The notes: generated by a model from the sequence alone, not told the origin. Shown: positions 1-9,433, counted from the stretch's first letter. The stretch is DNA of 63,927 nucleotides from Cellulomonas sp. B6 (GCF_001462455.1 NZ_LNTD01000129.1:1-63927), one strand, 5' to 3'. Numbers and translations: made by a program.

Positions 1-157
1 CCCCCGGGTGGGGCGACACCATCACGCTAGGCCCGCTCACCGCCGACGGACATCGGGAAACCCCCCGAATCAGCCCTGAGGTGCCACGATCTCCGACCCG
101 GGGACCGGTCGCCCCGGCGGCGGGTCCGTCGTAGGGCGGAGGCGGCGGAGGTGCTCG

Positions 158-183
158 ACCGTGCGGCGTCCGTGCCGCACGGT
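158..183 (-). terminator. Stem-loop downstream of def
   Basis: Perfect 10-bp inverted repeat (158-167 with 174-183) with a 6-base loop, 48 bases past the def stop codon. No U-tract follows, as is usual in actinomycetes. It is the likely end of the glmM-def transcript. The rest of 1-230 holds no convincing gene. Confidence 0.55.
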
Positions 184-190
184 GCGGTGC

Positions 191-226
191 CGCGCGGTGA
201 CGTGCGTCGTCGCGCGGTGACGTGCG
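191..226. repeat. 16-bp direct repeat pair downstream of def
   Basis: The same 16-bp G/C-rich word occurs at 191-206 and 211-226, a 20-bp period, just 3' of def and next to its terminator hairpin. It could be slippage-derived; no function is evident. Confidence 0.5.
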
Positions 227-230
227 CCGC

Positions 231-941
231 TCAGGCTCCGGGCGCGGCGCCCGGGGCCGTCCCCGGGAGCGCGAACCCGAGCGCTCGCGCCGCGGCGCGC
301 GGCACGGGCTCCACCCCCCAGTGTGCACCCCAGGCGTCCGTCGCGGACAGGGAGCGCAGCTCGGCACGATCGACGTAGAGCGTGCCGCCCAGGTGGTCCG
401 TCTCGTGCTGCACGATGCGCGCTGGCCACCCCGTGACGACCTCGTCGAACGCGGCGCCGTGCTCGTCGTGACCCGTGAGCCGCACGCTGCGGGGACGGGC
501 GACGACGGCCTGGTACCCCTCGACGCTGAGGCAGCCCTCGTAGAACGCGACCACGTCGTCCCCCGCGGCCGCGTACCGCGGGTTGACGAGCACGCGGTAC
601 GGGACCGCGGGGCGCTCGCGCACGCGGGCGATGTCGTCGTCGCCCGGGCCGGGGTCCTCGACGACCGCGACGGCGAGCGGGAGCCCGATCTGCGGAGCCG
701 CGAGGCCGACACCGGGCGCCGCACGCATCGTGCGGTGCATGACCGCCAGGAGCTCGCGCAGCTCGTCGTCGTCCACCTGGCCGTCGAACGGCACGGCGAC
801 CGACCGCAGCACCGGGTGGCCGGCCTGGACGATGGGGGCGATCGCGTCGGGGCCCGCCGCCCGCACCGCGTCCAGGAGCCGGCGCACGTGCTCGCGCACC
901 CAGCGGTCCACGTCGGACGCGCCGACCGCACCCGTCGTCAT
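231..941 (-). CDS. def: Peptide deformylase
   Basis: Removes the formyl group from the N-terminal methionine of nascent proteins in the cytoplasm. 236 residues with all three family motifs: GVGLAAPQIG (77-86), EGCLS (135-139, metal ligand Cys137) and HETDH (179-183, metal ligands His179 and His183, catalytic Glu180). The ATG at 941 is chosen because it lies 7 bases after the glmM stop and gives a normal N-terminus; the frame stays open upstream only as an overlap with glmM. The roughly 40-residue N-terminal extension before the conserved core is seen in longer actinobacterial forms. Last gene of the rplM-rpsI-glmM-def string, probably cotranscribed with glmM. Confidence 0.95.
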   Translation of the reverse strand: MTTGAVGASDVDRWVREHVRRLLDAVRAAGPDAIAPIVQAGHPVLRSVAVPFDGQVDDDELRELLAVMHRTMRAAPGVGLAAPQIGLPLAVAVVEDPGPGDDDIARVRERPAVPYRVLVNPRYAAAGDDVVAFYEGCLSVEGYQAVVARPRSVRLTGHDEHGAAFDEVVTGWPARIVQHETDHLGGTLYVDRAELRSLSATDAWGAHWGVEPVPRAAARALGFALPGTAPGAAPGA

Positions 942-948
942 GCCGGGC

Positions 949-2295
949 CTACAACGAGAGACGCTCGCGGACGACGGCCGCGAGGTCGTGCGCCGTCTCG
1001 TCCGCCTCGTCCTGCGTCGCGGCCTCGACCATGACCCGCACGAGCGGCTCGGTGCCCGACGGGCGCAGCAGCACCCGGCCGGTCTCCCCGAGCGTCTTCT
1101 CGGCCGCCGCGACCGCCTCCACCAGGACGACGTCGTCCGTGCGCGTCCGGTCCACGCCCGGCACGTTGACGAGCGTCTGGGGCAGCCGCCGCACGACAGC
1201 CGCGAGCTCGGCGAGCGTGCGCCCGGTCTCGACGACGCGCGCCGCGAGCTGCAGCGCCGTGAGCAGGCCGTCACCGGTCGTCGCGTGCTCGGCGAGGATG
1301 ATGTGGCCCGACTGCTCGCCGCCCAGGCCGTAACCGCCCGCTCGCATCGCCTCGAGCACGTACCGGTCGCCGACCGAGGTCACGACGGTCTCGATCCCCG
1401 CGTCGCGCATCGCGAGCCGGAGCCCGAGGTTGCTCATGACCGTCGTGACGAGCGTGTCGTGCGGGAGCTCGCCCCGCTCGTGCAGCGCGATCGCGAGGAC
1501 GCCCATGATCTGGTCGCCGTCGACGAGCACGCCGTTCGCGTCGACCGCGAGGCAGCGGTCGGCGTCGCCGTCGAACGCCACCCCGAGGTCGGCGTGCGCG
1601 GCGACCACGGCGGCCTGCAGCTGCTCGGGGTGCGTCGAGCCGCACGCCTCGTTGATGTTGCGGCCGTCGGGGGACGCGTTGATGACGACGACGTCGGCTC
1701 CCGCCTCGCGCAGCGCGGCCGGCCCCACCTCGGAGGCCGCGCCGTTCGCGCAGTCGACGACGATGCGCAGACCCTCGAGCCGCACGCCGATCGTGGCCAC
1801 GAGGTGGTCGACGTACTGCTGCCCGGCGAGGCTGACGTCCATCCGGATGCGACCGACGGCCGCACCCACCGGGCGCTCCCACTCCTCGCCGAGGCGCGCC
1901 TCGATGGCGGCCTCGACCTCGTCGTCGAGCTTGTGGCCTCCGCTGGCCAGGAACTTGATGCCGTTGTCGGGCATGGCGTTGTGGGACGCAGAGAGCACGA
2001 CGCCCAGGTCCACGCCCCGGGCCGCCGTGAGGTACGCGACGGCGGGCGTCGGCAGGACGCCGACGTTGTCGACGTCGACGCCCGCGGACGCGAGACCGGC
2101 GGCGACCGCCGCGGAGAGGAACTCGCCGGACGCGCGCGGGTCGCGACCGATGACCGCGCGGGGTCGGTGACCCTCGAACGCACCACGCGACCCCAGGACG
2201 TGCGCCGCGGCGACGGACACGTCCAGCGCCACCTCCGCCGTGACGTCGCGGTTCGCGAGACCCCGCACGCCGTCCGTGCCGAACAGCCGACCCAT
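949..2295 (-). CDS. glmM: Phosphoglucosamine mutase
   Basis: Converts glucosamine-6-phosphate to glucosamine-1-phosphate for UDP-GlcNAc and peptidoglycan synthesis. 448 residues, the normal size. It begins [12 protein letters not shown], carries the active phosphoserine motif SASHN (102-106), the metal-binding DGDADR loop, and the C-terminal phosphate-binding RPSGTEP. The ATG at 2295 has an AAGGAG ribosome site at 2303-2308. It lies downstream of rplM-rpsI, a conserved actinobacterial order, but a strong hairpin after rpsI suggests partly separate transcription. I could not see a clear promoter in 2296-2394. Confidence 0.96.
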   Translation of the reverse strand: MGRLFGTDGVRGLANRDVTAEVALDVSVAAAHVLGSRGAFEGHRPRAVIGRDPRASGEFLSAAVAAGLASAGVDVDNVGVLPTPAVAYLTAARGVDLGVVLSASHNAMPDNGIKFLASGGHKLDDEVEAAIEARLGEEWERPVGAAVGRIRMDVSLAGQQYVDHLVATIGVRLEGLRIVVDCANGAASEVGPAALREAGADVVVINASPDGRNINEACGSTHPEQLQAAVVAAHADLGVAFDGDADRCLAVDANGVLVDGDQIMGVLAIALHERGELPHDTLVTTVMSNLGLRLAMRDAGIETVVTSVGDRYVLEAMRAGGYGLGGEQSGHIILAEHATTGDGLLTALQLAARVVETGRTLAELAAVVRRLPQTLVNVPGVDRTRTDDVVLVEAVAAAEKTLGETGRVLLRPSGTEPLVRVMVEAATQDEADETAHDLAAVVRERLSL

Positions 2296-2394
2296 CACCC
2301 GACTCCTTCGCCCGACGGGCGCGGTGCTGCCGCCGACCGTCGCATCGTTCGTCCTGCGCCGCCGGCGGGTGCCGCCGCGACGTCCCTGGGCATG

Positions 2395-2435
2395 CCGATG
2401 GCCCCGGCGGTCTGTCGACCGGCCGGGGCCATCGG
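2395..2435 (-). terminator. Strong hairpin between rpsI and glmM
   Basis: 14-bp perfect stem (2395-2408 with 2422-2435) whose loop can form four more pairs (2409-2412 with 2417-2420). It begins 15 bases after the rpsI stop. There is no T-run. It could end or attenuate rplM-rpsI transcription before glmM. Confidence 0.6.
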
Positions 2436-2449
2436 GCCGAGGCGCTGGG

Positions 2450-2938
2450 TCAGCGCTTCGAGTACTGCGGCGCCTTGCGGGCCTTCTTGAGACCCGCCTT
2501 CTTGCGCTCGACCACACGCGCGTCACGCGTGAGGAAGCCGGCCTTCTTGAGGGCCGGGCGGTTGTTCTCGGCGTCGATCGCGTTGAGCGCGCGGGCGATG
2601 CCCAGGCGCAGCGCACCGGCCTGGCCGGAGACGCCACCACCGGTGATGCGCGCGACGACGTCGAAGCGACCCTCGACGTCCACGGTCTTCAGCGGCGAGT
2701 TGACGAGCTGCTGATGCACCTTGTTCGGGAAGTAGTCCTCGAGGGTGCGGCCGTTGATCTTCCACTGGCCGGTGCCGGGCACCAGGCGGACGCGGGCGAC
2801 GGCCTCCTTGCGGCGACCGAGCGCCTGGCCCGGTGCCGTCAGGGACTGGCCACGGCCGACGGGGGCAGCGGTCTCGGAGGTGTAGCTGGTGGGCGTGTCG
2901 TCGCCCTCGTACTCGGTCTCGACGGTGGTCTGAGCCAC
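2450..2938 (-). CDS. rpsI: 30S ribosomal protein S9
   Basis: Small-subunit protein S9, whose basic C-terminal tail reaches the P site. 162 residues (GTG start); the conserved core starts near residue 40 ([14 protein letters not shown]) and ends with the invariant SKR. The first 35 or so residues are an acidic, Thr-rich extension typical of actinobacteria. It follows rplM by 43 bases, forming the usual rplM-rpsI pair. Confidence 0.97.
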   Translation of the reverse strand: MAQTTVETEYEGDDTPTSYTSETAAPVGRGQSLTAPGQALGRRKEAVARVRLVPGTGQWKINGRTLEDYFPNKVHQQLVNSPLKTVDVEGRFDVVARITGGGVSGQAGALRLGIARALNAIDAENNRPALKKAGFLTRDARVVERKKAGLKKARKAPQYSKR

Positions 2939-2981
2939 GGGATCCTCGCGTTCTGGTTTCTCTGCCGCAGCAGCCGAAGGC

Positions 2982-3425
2982 TTACTGCGCCACCTGGGTC
3001 AGCTCGAACGGCGTCGGCTGCTGGGCCGCGTGCGGGTGCTCGGGGCCGGCGTAGACCTTGAGCTTGCTCAGCTGCTGACGACCGAGGGTCGTGTGGGGCA
3101 GCATGCCGCGGACGGCCTTCTCGATCGCACGCTCGGGGTGCTTCTCGAGGAGGTCGACGTAGCGGGTCGCCCGCAGACCGCCCGGGTAGCCCGAGTGGCG
3201 GTAGGCGAGCTTGGTCTCACGCTTGTTGCCGGTCAGCGCGACCTTGCCCGCGTTGATGACGATGACGAAGTCACCGCCGTCGACGTGGGGGGCGAAGGTC
3301 GCCTTGTGCTTGCCGCGCAGGAGCGTGGCCACGTGGCTGGCAAGACGGCCGAGCACGACGTCGGTCGCGTCGATGACGTACCAGTTCCGCTCGACGTCGC
3401 CGGGCTTCGGGGTGTACGTGCGCAC
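2982..3425 (-). CDS. rplM: 50S ribosomal protein L13
   Basis: Early-assembly large-subunit protein. I place the start at GTG 3425 (protein beginning [19 protein letters not shown]), giving 147 residues, the family length. The reading frame stays open to 3608, but that stretch is not conserved and overlaps the promoter region. Conserved segments include the [12 protein letters not shown] region and the HSGYPGG motif. First gene of the rplM-rpsI unit. Confidence 0.95.
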   Translation of the reverse strand: MRTYTPKPGDVERNWYVIDATDVVLGRLASHVATLLRGKHKATFAPHVDGGDFVIVINAGKVALTGNKRETKLAYRHSGYPGGLRATRYVDLLEKHPERAIEKAVRGMLPHTTLGRQQLSKLKVYAGPEHPHAAQQPTPFELTQVAQ

Positions 3426-3595
3426 GGTGTGCCTCTGTCTCGTGATGCGTGTCGTTGGTCGGTCGCACGCTGGTGACCGGCCGAGGATGGCTGCCGGAGC
3501 ATCCCGCCCGGCGAGTGGGATCGCACCAGGACGGCCATCGGCACCCGGTGGTGAGAAGCCACCGGTGCGCGACAGGGGACGCACAACGACACAAC

Positions 3596-3624
3596 AGAGT
3601 ACCGGCACGCCCGACGGAGGGCAA
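3596..3624 (-). promoter_or_regulatory. Candidate rplM promoter
   Basis: On the minus strand a TTGCCC box (3624-3619) and a TACTCT box (3601-3596, fitting the actinobacterial TAnnnT) are exactly 17 bases apart. It would give an rplM leader of about 165 bases, long enough for regulation. The rest of 3426-3688 has no gene. Confidence 0.5.
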
Positions 3625-3688
3625 AACTCGTGAGCCGCGTCTCATGACAGCCGCACCGGAGGCCCGCGGCGTCGCCCGCGGGCACGCG

Positions 3689-5365
3689 TCAGCGCACGCG
3701 CTGCACGCGCCCCGCGTCCCACACCGGCTCGGGCGTCTCCACCACGGTGCCGTCCGACGAGAACACCAGGAACCGGTCGAACGTGCGCGTGAACCACCGG
3801 TCGTGCGTGACCGCGAGGACCGTGCCGTCGAACGCCGCGAGCCCCGCCTCGAGCGCCTCGGCCGAGTGCAGGTCGAGGTTGTCCGTCGGCTCGTCGAGCA
3901 GCAGCAGGGTCGCTCCCCCGAGCTCGAGGAGCAGGATCTGCAGGCGCGCCTGCTGCCCGCCCGAGAGCGTCTCGTACGGCTGCTCGGCCGAGTCGACCAG
4001 CTCGTACCGGTCCAGCGCGCGGCTCGCGGCCTCACGCCCCAGGCCCGCCCGGTGGCCGTCGCCGCGGTGCAGGATCTCGAGCAGCGTGCGCCCGACCAGC
4101 TCGGGGTGCGCGTGGTTCTGCGCGAACCAGCCCGGTCGCACGCGCGCGCCCAGCACGACCGCCCCGGTGTGTGCCACCGGGTCGACCGGGACGTCGCCGG
4201 CGGGTGCGTGCTCGGGGTCCGAGCCACCCGCGGCCAGCAGCCGCAGGAAGTGCGACTTGCCCGAGCCGTTGGACCCCAGGACCGCCACCCGCTCGCCGTA
4301 CCAGACCTCGAGGTCGAACGGCCGCATGAGACCCGTCAGCTCGAGCCCCGTGGCGACCACGGCGCGCTTGGCGGTGCGCCCGCCCGCGAGACGCACGCGC
4401 ACGTGCTGCTCGCGCGCCACGACCTCGGGCGGGCCGGCCTCCTCGAACTTGCGCAGCCGCGTCTGCGCGGCCTGGTAGCGCGAGGCCAGTCCGTCGTTGA
4501 ACGCCGCCTTGGTCTTGAGCGTCAGCACGAGGTCGCGCAGCTTGGCGTGCTCCTCCTCCCACCGCCGCAGCAGCTCCTCGAGCCGCGCCTGCCGGTCGGT
4601 CCGCGCCTGCGCGTAGGTCGCGAACCCGCCGCCGTGCACCCACACGCGCGCGCCGACGGCCGTCGGCTCGAGGGTCGCGACGTGCGTCGCGACCCGGGCG
4701 AGCAGCTCGCGGTCGTGGCTGACGAACAGCACGGTCTTGCCGCTGGCGACCAGACGCTCCTCGAGCCACCGCTTGGTCGGCACGTCGAGCGCGTTGTCGG
4801 GCTCGTCGAGCAGCAGCACCTCGTCCGGGCCCCGTAGCAGCGCCTCGAGCGCGAGCCGCTTCTGCTCGCCGCCGGACAGGGTGCGCAGGTACCGGTGCTG
4901 GGCGCGCTCGAACGGGATCGAGAGCACCGCGTCGGTCACACGGTCCCAGCCGGCCTCGGCCTCGTAGCCGCCGACGTCGGCCCAGTCGGCGAGCGCCTGC
5001 GCGTAGCGCAGCTGGGTGGGCTCGTCGTCGACCTCCATCATCGCGAGCTCGGCCGCCGTCAGCTCCGCCGCCGCCGCCCGGACGGCGGGTGCCGCGAGGT
5101 CGGCGAGCAGGTCACGCACGCTGCGGTCGTCGTCGATCCGCCCGACGTCCTGCCGCATGACGCCCAGGCCGCCGCTGCGCTGCACCGAGCCCTCGTGCGG
5201 CACGAGGTCACCCGTCACGATCCGCAGCAGCGTCGACTTGCCGACGCCGTTGGGCCCCACGAGCGCGACCCGCGCGCCGTCCGCCACCCGGAACGTCACG
5301 TCCGACAGCAGCGGCCTGCCGTCCGGGAGCGTGTACCCGACACCACCGACGTCCAGATGACCCAT
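3689..5365 (-). CDS. ABC-F family ATPase (ribosome-associated)
   Basis: 558 residues with two ABC domains and no membrane segments, so a soluble ABC-F protein, a family that acts on the ribosome (translation factors or antibiotic protection). Domain 1: Walker A GPNGVGKST (37-45), signature LSGGEQKR, Walker B ending in DEPDNALD. Domain 2: GSNGSGKS, LSGGQQAR, DEPTDNLD. They are joined by a charged helical linker, as in ABC-F. The start at ATG 5365 (MGHLDVGGVGYTL) is preferred over the upstream open frame, which lacks conserved sequence. It is divergent from the glycosyltransferase at 5491, with 125 bases between. Which ABC-F subgroup it belongs to, and whether it confers resistance, cannot be told here. 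Confidence 0.9.
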   Translation of the reverse strand: MGHLDVGGVGYTLPDGRPLLSDVTFRVADGARVALVGPNGVGKSTLLRIVTGDLVPHEGSVQRSGGLGVMRQDVGRIDDDRSVRDLLADLAAPAVRAAAAELTAAELAMMEVDDEPTQLRYAQALADWADVGGYEAEAGWDRVTDAVLSIPFERAQHRYLRTLSGGEQKRLALEALLRGPDEVLLLDEPDNALDVPTKRWLEERLVASGKTVLFVSHDRELLARVATHVATLEPTAVGARVWVHGGGFATYAQARTDRQARLEELLRRWEEEHAKLRDLVLTLKTKAAFNDGLASRYQAAQTRLRKFEEAGPPEVVAREQHVRVRLAGGRTAKRAVVATGLELTGLMRPFDLEVWYGERVAVLGSNGSGKSHFLRLLAAGGSDPEHAPAGDVPVDPVAHTGAVVLGARVRPGWFAQNHAHPELVGRTLLEILHRGDGHRAGLGREAASRALDRYELVDSAEQPYETLSGGQQARLQILLLELGGATLLLLDEPTDNLDLHSAEALEAGLAAFDGTVLAVTHDRWFTRTFDRFLVFSSDGTVVETPEPVWDAGRVQRVR

Positions 5366-5490
5366 GCGCCCAGTGTCGCCCGCCGCCCACGCACCGGTGT
5401 ACCTGATTGCGGCCGGCCGCCCCGGGTCGCCCCGTCGCGCCGGGCGCCCCACGTGGTCGACCGCTACGGTCGGACGCAGGGGGTTCACAC

Positions 5491-7425
5491 GTGTCACGAC
5501 TGCTCACGATCCGCGTCCTGGTCGCCCTCACGCTCGCACTGGGCTGGACGTACGTCGGCTGGCGATGGTCCGCGTCGCTCAACCTCGCCGCGTGGTGGAT
5601 CGCGGTGCCGCTGGTGGTCGCCGAGACCTACTCCCTGATCGACGTGACGCTGTTCGGCGTGACGATGTGGCGAGCCCGCGAGCGCCCGGCGCCGCCGCCG
5701 CCCGCGCCGGGCACGACCGTGGACGTGCTCATCACCACCTACGACGAGCCGGTCGACCTCGTCATGCGCACGGCGCTGGCCGCGCAGCGGATCCGGTACC
5801 CGCACACCACCTGGGTCCTCGACGACGGCGCACGCCCCGCGCTGCGGGACGCCGCGCTCGCTGCCGGCATCGGCTACGTCGTGCGCTCACCCGACTGGGA
5901 GGGTCGCCCGCGCCACGCCAAGGCCGGCAACCTCAACAACGCCCTCCTCGCGACGGACGGCGAGCTCGTGCTGGTGCTCGACGCGGACCAGGTGCCCGAC
6001 CCCGCGATCCTCGACCGGACGGTGGGGTACTTCGACGACCCGCGCGTCGCGATCGTCCAGACGCCGCAGGTCTTCGACAACGTGCCGGTCGAGGACCCGC
6101 TCGGGAGCCAGGCGCCGCTCTTCTACGGACCGATCATGCAGGGCAAGGACGGCTGGAACGCGGCCTTCTTCTGCGGCTCGAACGCCGTCCTGCGCCGTGA
6201 CGCGCTCATGCAGCTGGGCCTCGTCGGGTACGTCGACGCGTCCCGGCTCGCTGTCCGCCGCGCGCTGCGCACCGCGCGCACCGTCCTGGCCCGCGCCGCC
6301 CGCGGGGCCGCCGACCCGACCGTCGCCGAGGCCCTGACGAGCGTGCGCGGCGCGGCGACCCACGCGCTGCGGCGCCTCGACACGGGTGACCCGCTCGGCC
6401 CCGTCACCTACGAGTTCCAGCGCGCGGTCGACGCCGCGTCGGGCACGCTCGTCGACGCGGACGTCGCGCGGATGCGGGCCGACCTCGCGCAGATCGCCGA
6501 CCTGCGCGACGCCGACGGCACGCTGCCGCTGGACGAGTCCGTGCTCACGCGGCTCGCGGCCCGCGACTGGTCACCCCTCGGCGCGCTGGAGTCCGTGCGC
6601 GACCTGCTGCGCGCCGTCGACGTCGACCGCCACGACGAGGCACAGGCGGTGCAGCCCGTCGCGACCGTGTCGGTCACGGAGGACATGGCGACCGCCATGG
6701 CGCTGCACGCGCTGGGGTGGCGCACGGTCTACCACCACGAGACGCTCGCGCACGGCCTCGCCCCCGAGGACCTCCCGACGATGCTGACGCAACGCCTGCG
6801 GTGGGCCCAGGGCACGATCCAGACGATGCTGCGGCGCAACCCGTTGCGCGTGCCGGGGCTCACGGCGGGCCAGCGCCTCATGTACTCCGCGACCATGTGG
6901 AGCTACCTGTCGGGCTTCACCGCCGTCGTCTACCTCGTGGCACCCGTCCTGTTCCTTTTCTTCGGGGTCATGCCGGTCACCGCGTGGAGCGCGGACTTCT
7001 TCGCGCGGTTCGTGCCGTTCCTCGTCGCGAGCCAGCTGCTCTTCCTCGTCGTCGCCCGCGGCCTCACCACCTGGCGCGGCCAGCAGTACGCTCTCGCGCT
7101 CTTCCCGGTCTGGATCCGCGCGTGCGTCACCGCCGCCGCGAACGTCTGGTGGGGCCGGCCGCTCGAGTTCGCGGTCACGCGCAAGGACGGCCGGTCCAGC
7201 GCCGTCGCGTGGCGCCGGGTGCTGCCGCAGCTCGTCGCGACGGTCGTGCTGGTCGTCGCGGTGCCCGTCGGGCTGGCGCGTGCGGCGCTGGGCCTGTCCG
7301 CGTGGAGCGGCACGCTCGTCAACGTCGCGTGGGTCGGCTACGACCTCGTCGTCCTGGGCGTCGTCGTCCAGGCGCTGCGGTACCGCGGGTACCGGGCCAC
7401 GGCAGCCACGGAAGGAGACGGGTGA
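5491..7425 (+). CDS. Cellulose-synthase-like family 2 glycosyltransferase
   Basis: Membrane-bound processive beta-glycosyltransferase of the BcsA/CesA type, 644 residues. Two N-terminal membrane helices (about 8-50) precede a GT-A domain with every hallmark: DDG (111-113), DAD (164-166), FFCGSN (about 226), TED (396-398) and QRLRW (434-438). Hydrophobic helices follow (about 455-640). There is no PilZ domain, so no obvious c-di-GMP control. Between the FCGSN and TED motifs sits an extra, Ala/Arg-rich, probably helical block of roughly 140 residues, absent from ordinary BcsA. GTG 5491 is chosen for its AGGGGG site and the first membrane helix. The stop overlaps the start of a STAS gene (TGATG), so the two are translationally coupled. 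The polymer made is unknown. Confidence 0.88.
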   Translation: MSRLLTIRVLVALTLALGWTYVGWRWSASLNLAAWWIAVPLVVAETYSLIDVTLFGVTMWRARERPAPPPPAPGTTVDVLITTYDEPVDLVMRTALAAQRIRYPHTTWVLDDGARPALRDAALAAGIGYVVRSPDWEGRPRHAKAGNLNNALLATDGELVLVLDADQVPDPAILDRTVGYFDDPRVAIVQTPQVFDNVPVEDPLGSQAPLFYGPIMQGKDGWNAAFFCGSNAVLRRDALMQLGLVGYVDASRLAVRRALRTARTVLARAARGAADPTVAEALTSVRGAATHALRRLDTGDPLGPVTYEFQRAVDAASGTLVDADVARMRADLAQIADLRDADGTLPLDESVLTRLAARDWSPLGALESVRDLLRAVDVDRHDEAQAVQPVATVSVTEDMATAMALHALGWRTVYHHETLAHGLAPEDLPTMLTQRLRWAQGTIQTMLRRNPLRVPGLTAGQRLMYSATMWSYLSGFTAVVYLVAPVLFLFFGVMPVTAWSADFFARFVPFLVASQLLFLVVARGLTTWRGQQYALALFPVWIRACVTAAANVWWGRPLEFAVTRKDGRSSAVAWRRVLPQLVATVVLVVAVPVGLARAALGLSAWSGTLVNVAWVGYDLVVLGVVVQALRYRGYRATAATEGDG

Positions 7426-7760
7426 TGGACCTCGACCTGGAGCTGCGGGGCGACCGCACGGCGGTCCTGCGGATCACCGGCCGCCTGACCATGGTCGGCG
7501 CAGGCGACGTGCGCGCCGCCGTCGACCGCGCCGTCACCGCGGGGCACCCGCTCGTCGTCGTGGACCTGACGGACGTGCCGTTCATGGACTCCTCGGGCCT
7601 CGGCGCACTCGTCGGCGGGCTGCGAGCCACGCGAGCGGCGCAGGGCGACCTGCGGATCGCCGGGGTCGGCGAGCAGGTCCGCACGGTCCTCGAGCTCACG
7701 ACCGTGGACCGCGTGCTGCGGCCGTACGCGCACGTGGACGACGCGCTGCGCGGCGAGTAG
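7425..7760 (+). CDS. STAS-domain protein (anti-sigma factor antagonist type)
   Basis: 111 residues forming one STAS fold like SpoIIAA/RsbV. The motif FMDSSGLGAL places the usual phosphorylatable serine at residue 57, so it could be switched by a kinase. ATG 7425 shares two bases with the upstream stop and has AAGGAG at 7412-7417, spaced 7. No anti-sigma kinase gene is nearby. Coupling to a polysaccharide synthase suggests control of that enzyme rather than of a sigma factor, as for STAS/PP2C/kinase modules that govern biofilm polymers; this is inference. Confidence 0.88.
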   Translation: MDLDLELRGDRTAVLRITGRLTMVGAGDVRAAVDRAVTAGHPLVVVDLTDVPFMDSSGLGALVGGLRATRAAQGDLRIAGVGEQVRTVLELTTVDRVLRPYAHVDDALRGE

Positions 7761-7871
7761 CCCGCGCCGCCCGTGGTGCCGCAGCGTGGCGCGCGGCCGA
7801 CGCGGCGCCGCACCTCCCCCGCGTCCCGCCCTGCTGTGGCGGGCCGCGACCCGCGGTGCTTGGCTCGTGCC

Positions 7872-8354
7872 ATGAGCGAGGACACCCCAGCCACCAGCAC
7901 CGACCCGGCTCTCGGCTCGGAGGGCGACAGCGACCAGCTGCCCGGCGAGGACACGCTCGTCGAGCGCGGCGTCGACGACCCGCTCGACGAGGGCGTCACT
8001 CCCCCCGAGCGGCCCCGGCCGCAGTCGACGCGGTTCGGCGAGACCGCGTGGGAGGAGTCGCGCGGCGAGACGCTCGACCAGCGCGTCGCGCAGGAGGAGC
8101 CCGAGGTCTGGGAGGCCGACGACGCCCCGCCGCCGCCGCACCGCGACGAGCTGCGCGCGGGCCGCCTGGTCGAGGACGACGACGCCGTCGAGGCCGGCGG
8201 CACCGACGAGTTCGCGATCGACGCGGGCGTCGCCGGTGGCGCGGCGTCCGCCGAGGAGGCCGCCGTCCACCTGGTCGAGGAGGACTACGTCGGCGCCGCG
8301 CCGACCGATGACGACGACGACCTCACGAGCGACGACGAGGGCGCACGGTACTGA
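7872..8354 (+). CDS. DUF5709 family protein
   Basis: 160-residue, very acidic, low-complexity protein with no membrane segment or signal. The core GEDTLVERGVDDPLDEG, followed by PPERP and GETLDQRVAQEEPE, matches my memory of DUF5709, a small actinobacterial family of unknown function. ATG 7872 is the only start close to the conserved core; no good ribosome site is visible. A stand-alone gene ending at a hairpin shared with truA. Confidence 0.75.
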   Translation: MSEDTPATSTDPALGSEGDSDQLPGEDTLVERGVDDPLDEGVTPPERPRPQSTRFGETAWEESRGETLDQRVAQEEPEVWEADDAPPPPHRDELRAGRLVEDDDAVEAGGTDEFAIDAGVAGGAASAEEAAVHLVEEDYVGAAPTDDDDDLTSDDEGARY

Positions 8355-8384
8355 GCGCACGCCGAGTGGCCTGAGCGGTCCGCG

Positions 8385-8413
8385 ACCGGTCCCCGCCGTG
8401 CGCGGGGACCGGT
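8385..8413. terminator. Bidirectional terminator between the DUF5709 gene and truA
   Basis: Perfect 12-bp stem (8385-8396 with 8402-8413) and 5-base loop, lying between convergent stops at 8354 (+) and 8482 (-). It can serve both transcripts. Confidence 0.65.
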
Positions 8414-8481
8414 CCCGCACGCTCGGTGCCCGCGCCGACCGGCGACGGCGTCGTCCGGCGACGGCGCACCTCCGGGCCCCG

Positions 8482-9429
8482 TCAGTCGCAGCAGCCGCGC
8501 GCCGGCGGGCCGTCGTCGTCGGTCGCGGCGTCGTGCGGACCGTCGACCTCGTGCGCACCCCGGCGGGCCCGGGTGCGCTCGGCGCGCTCCGCGAGCTCGG
8601 CCTCGGGCGGGTAGCCGACCTCCTCGAGGGTCAGTCCGTGCGCGGCGACGACGGTCGCACCACCCTCGCGGCGGCGCGCGTCGAGCAGGTCGCGCGGCCA
8701 GGTGACCGCCCGCCGACCCTCCCCCACGGCGAGGCTCGCGCCGACGAGCGCACGAACCATGGAGTGGCAGAACGCGTCGGCCTGGACGTGCGCGACGACG
8801 AGACCCGCGTCCGCGCCGTCCGCCGGTCGTGACCAGGCGAACTCCTCCAGGGTGCGGATCGTCGTCGCGTCGGGTCGCGGCTTGCAGTAGGCCGCGAAGT
8901 CGTGCCGCCCCACGAGCGCGCGGGCCGCGGCGTCCATCGCGGCGACGTCGAGCGGCCGTCGGTGCCACAGCACCGCGGTGCGCCGCAGCGGGTCACGCGC
9001 GGCAGGCTCGTCGCACACGCGGTAGGCGTAGCGCCGCCGCAGCGCCGAGAACCGCGCGTCGAAGCCTGTCGGCGCACGGGTCACGGCACGCACCACCAGG
9101 TCGCTCGGCAGCACGCCGGCCAGTCGCGTGGTCAGCGCCTCGACGTCGGCACGGTCCGAGCGTCCGCGCGCCGCAGCGAGCGCGTCGGCGACGACGTCGA
9201 CGTGCGCGACCTGGCCCCGCGCATGCACCCCCGCGTCGGTGCGTCCCGCGACCGTGACGCGCGGTGGCACGTCCCCGCGCGGCGCGGACCGCAGCACGGT
9301 CGCGAGCCCGTCCTCGAGCACGCCCTGCACGGTCCGCAGCCCGGGCTGCCGCGCCCACCCGGCGTAGCCCGTGCCGTCGTACGCGAGGTCCAGGCGCAGG
9401 CGGACGAGGTCGGCGGGCACGCTGGTCAC
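8482..9429 (-). CDS. truA: tRNA pseudouridine(38-40) synthase TruA
   Basis: Isomerises uridines 38-40 in the anticodon arm of tRNAs. 315 residues; the catalytic aspartate lies in AGRTDAGVHA, and the YDGTGYAGWARQ and CHSMVRALVG segments are typical. The C-terminus ends in an acidic, Gly-rich tail. The start is GTG 9429, with an alternative in-frame GTG at 9420; no Shine-Dalgarno is visible, but a TACCGT box lies 6 bases upstream of 9429, suggesting a leaderless mRNA. truA usually follows rplQ directly in actinobacteria; here two other genes lie between. Confidence 0.95.
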   Translation of the reverse strand: MTSVPADLVRLRLDLAYDGTGYAGWARQPGLRTVQGVLEDGLATVLRSAPRGDVPPRVTVAGRTDAGVHARGQVAHVDVVADALAAARGRSDRADVEALTTRLAGVLPSDLVVRAVTRAPTGFDARFSALRRRYAYRVCDEPAARDPLRRTAVLWHRRPLDVAAMDAAARALVGRHDFAAYCKPRPDATTIRTLEEFAWSRPADGADAGLVVAHVQADAFCHSMVRALVGASLAVGEGRRAVTWPRDLLDARRREGGATVVAAHGLTLEEVGYPPEAELAERAERTRARRGAHEVDGPHDAATDDDGPPARGCCD

Positions 9430-9433
9430 GGGC

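Noticed and set aside
1-230. Gene in the left margin
   Set aside because: The open frames here are continuations of def shadows; only a hairpin and a direct repeat are supportable.
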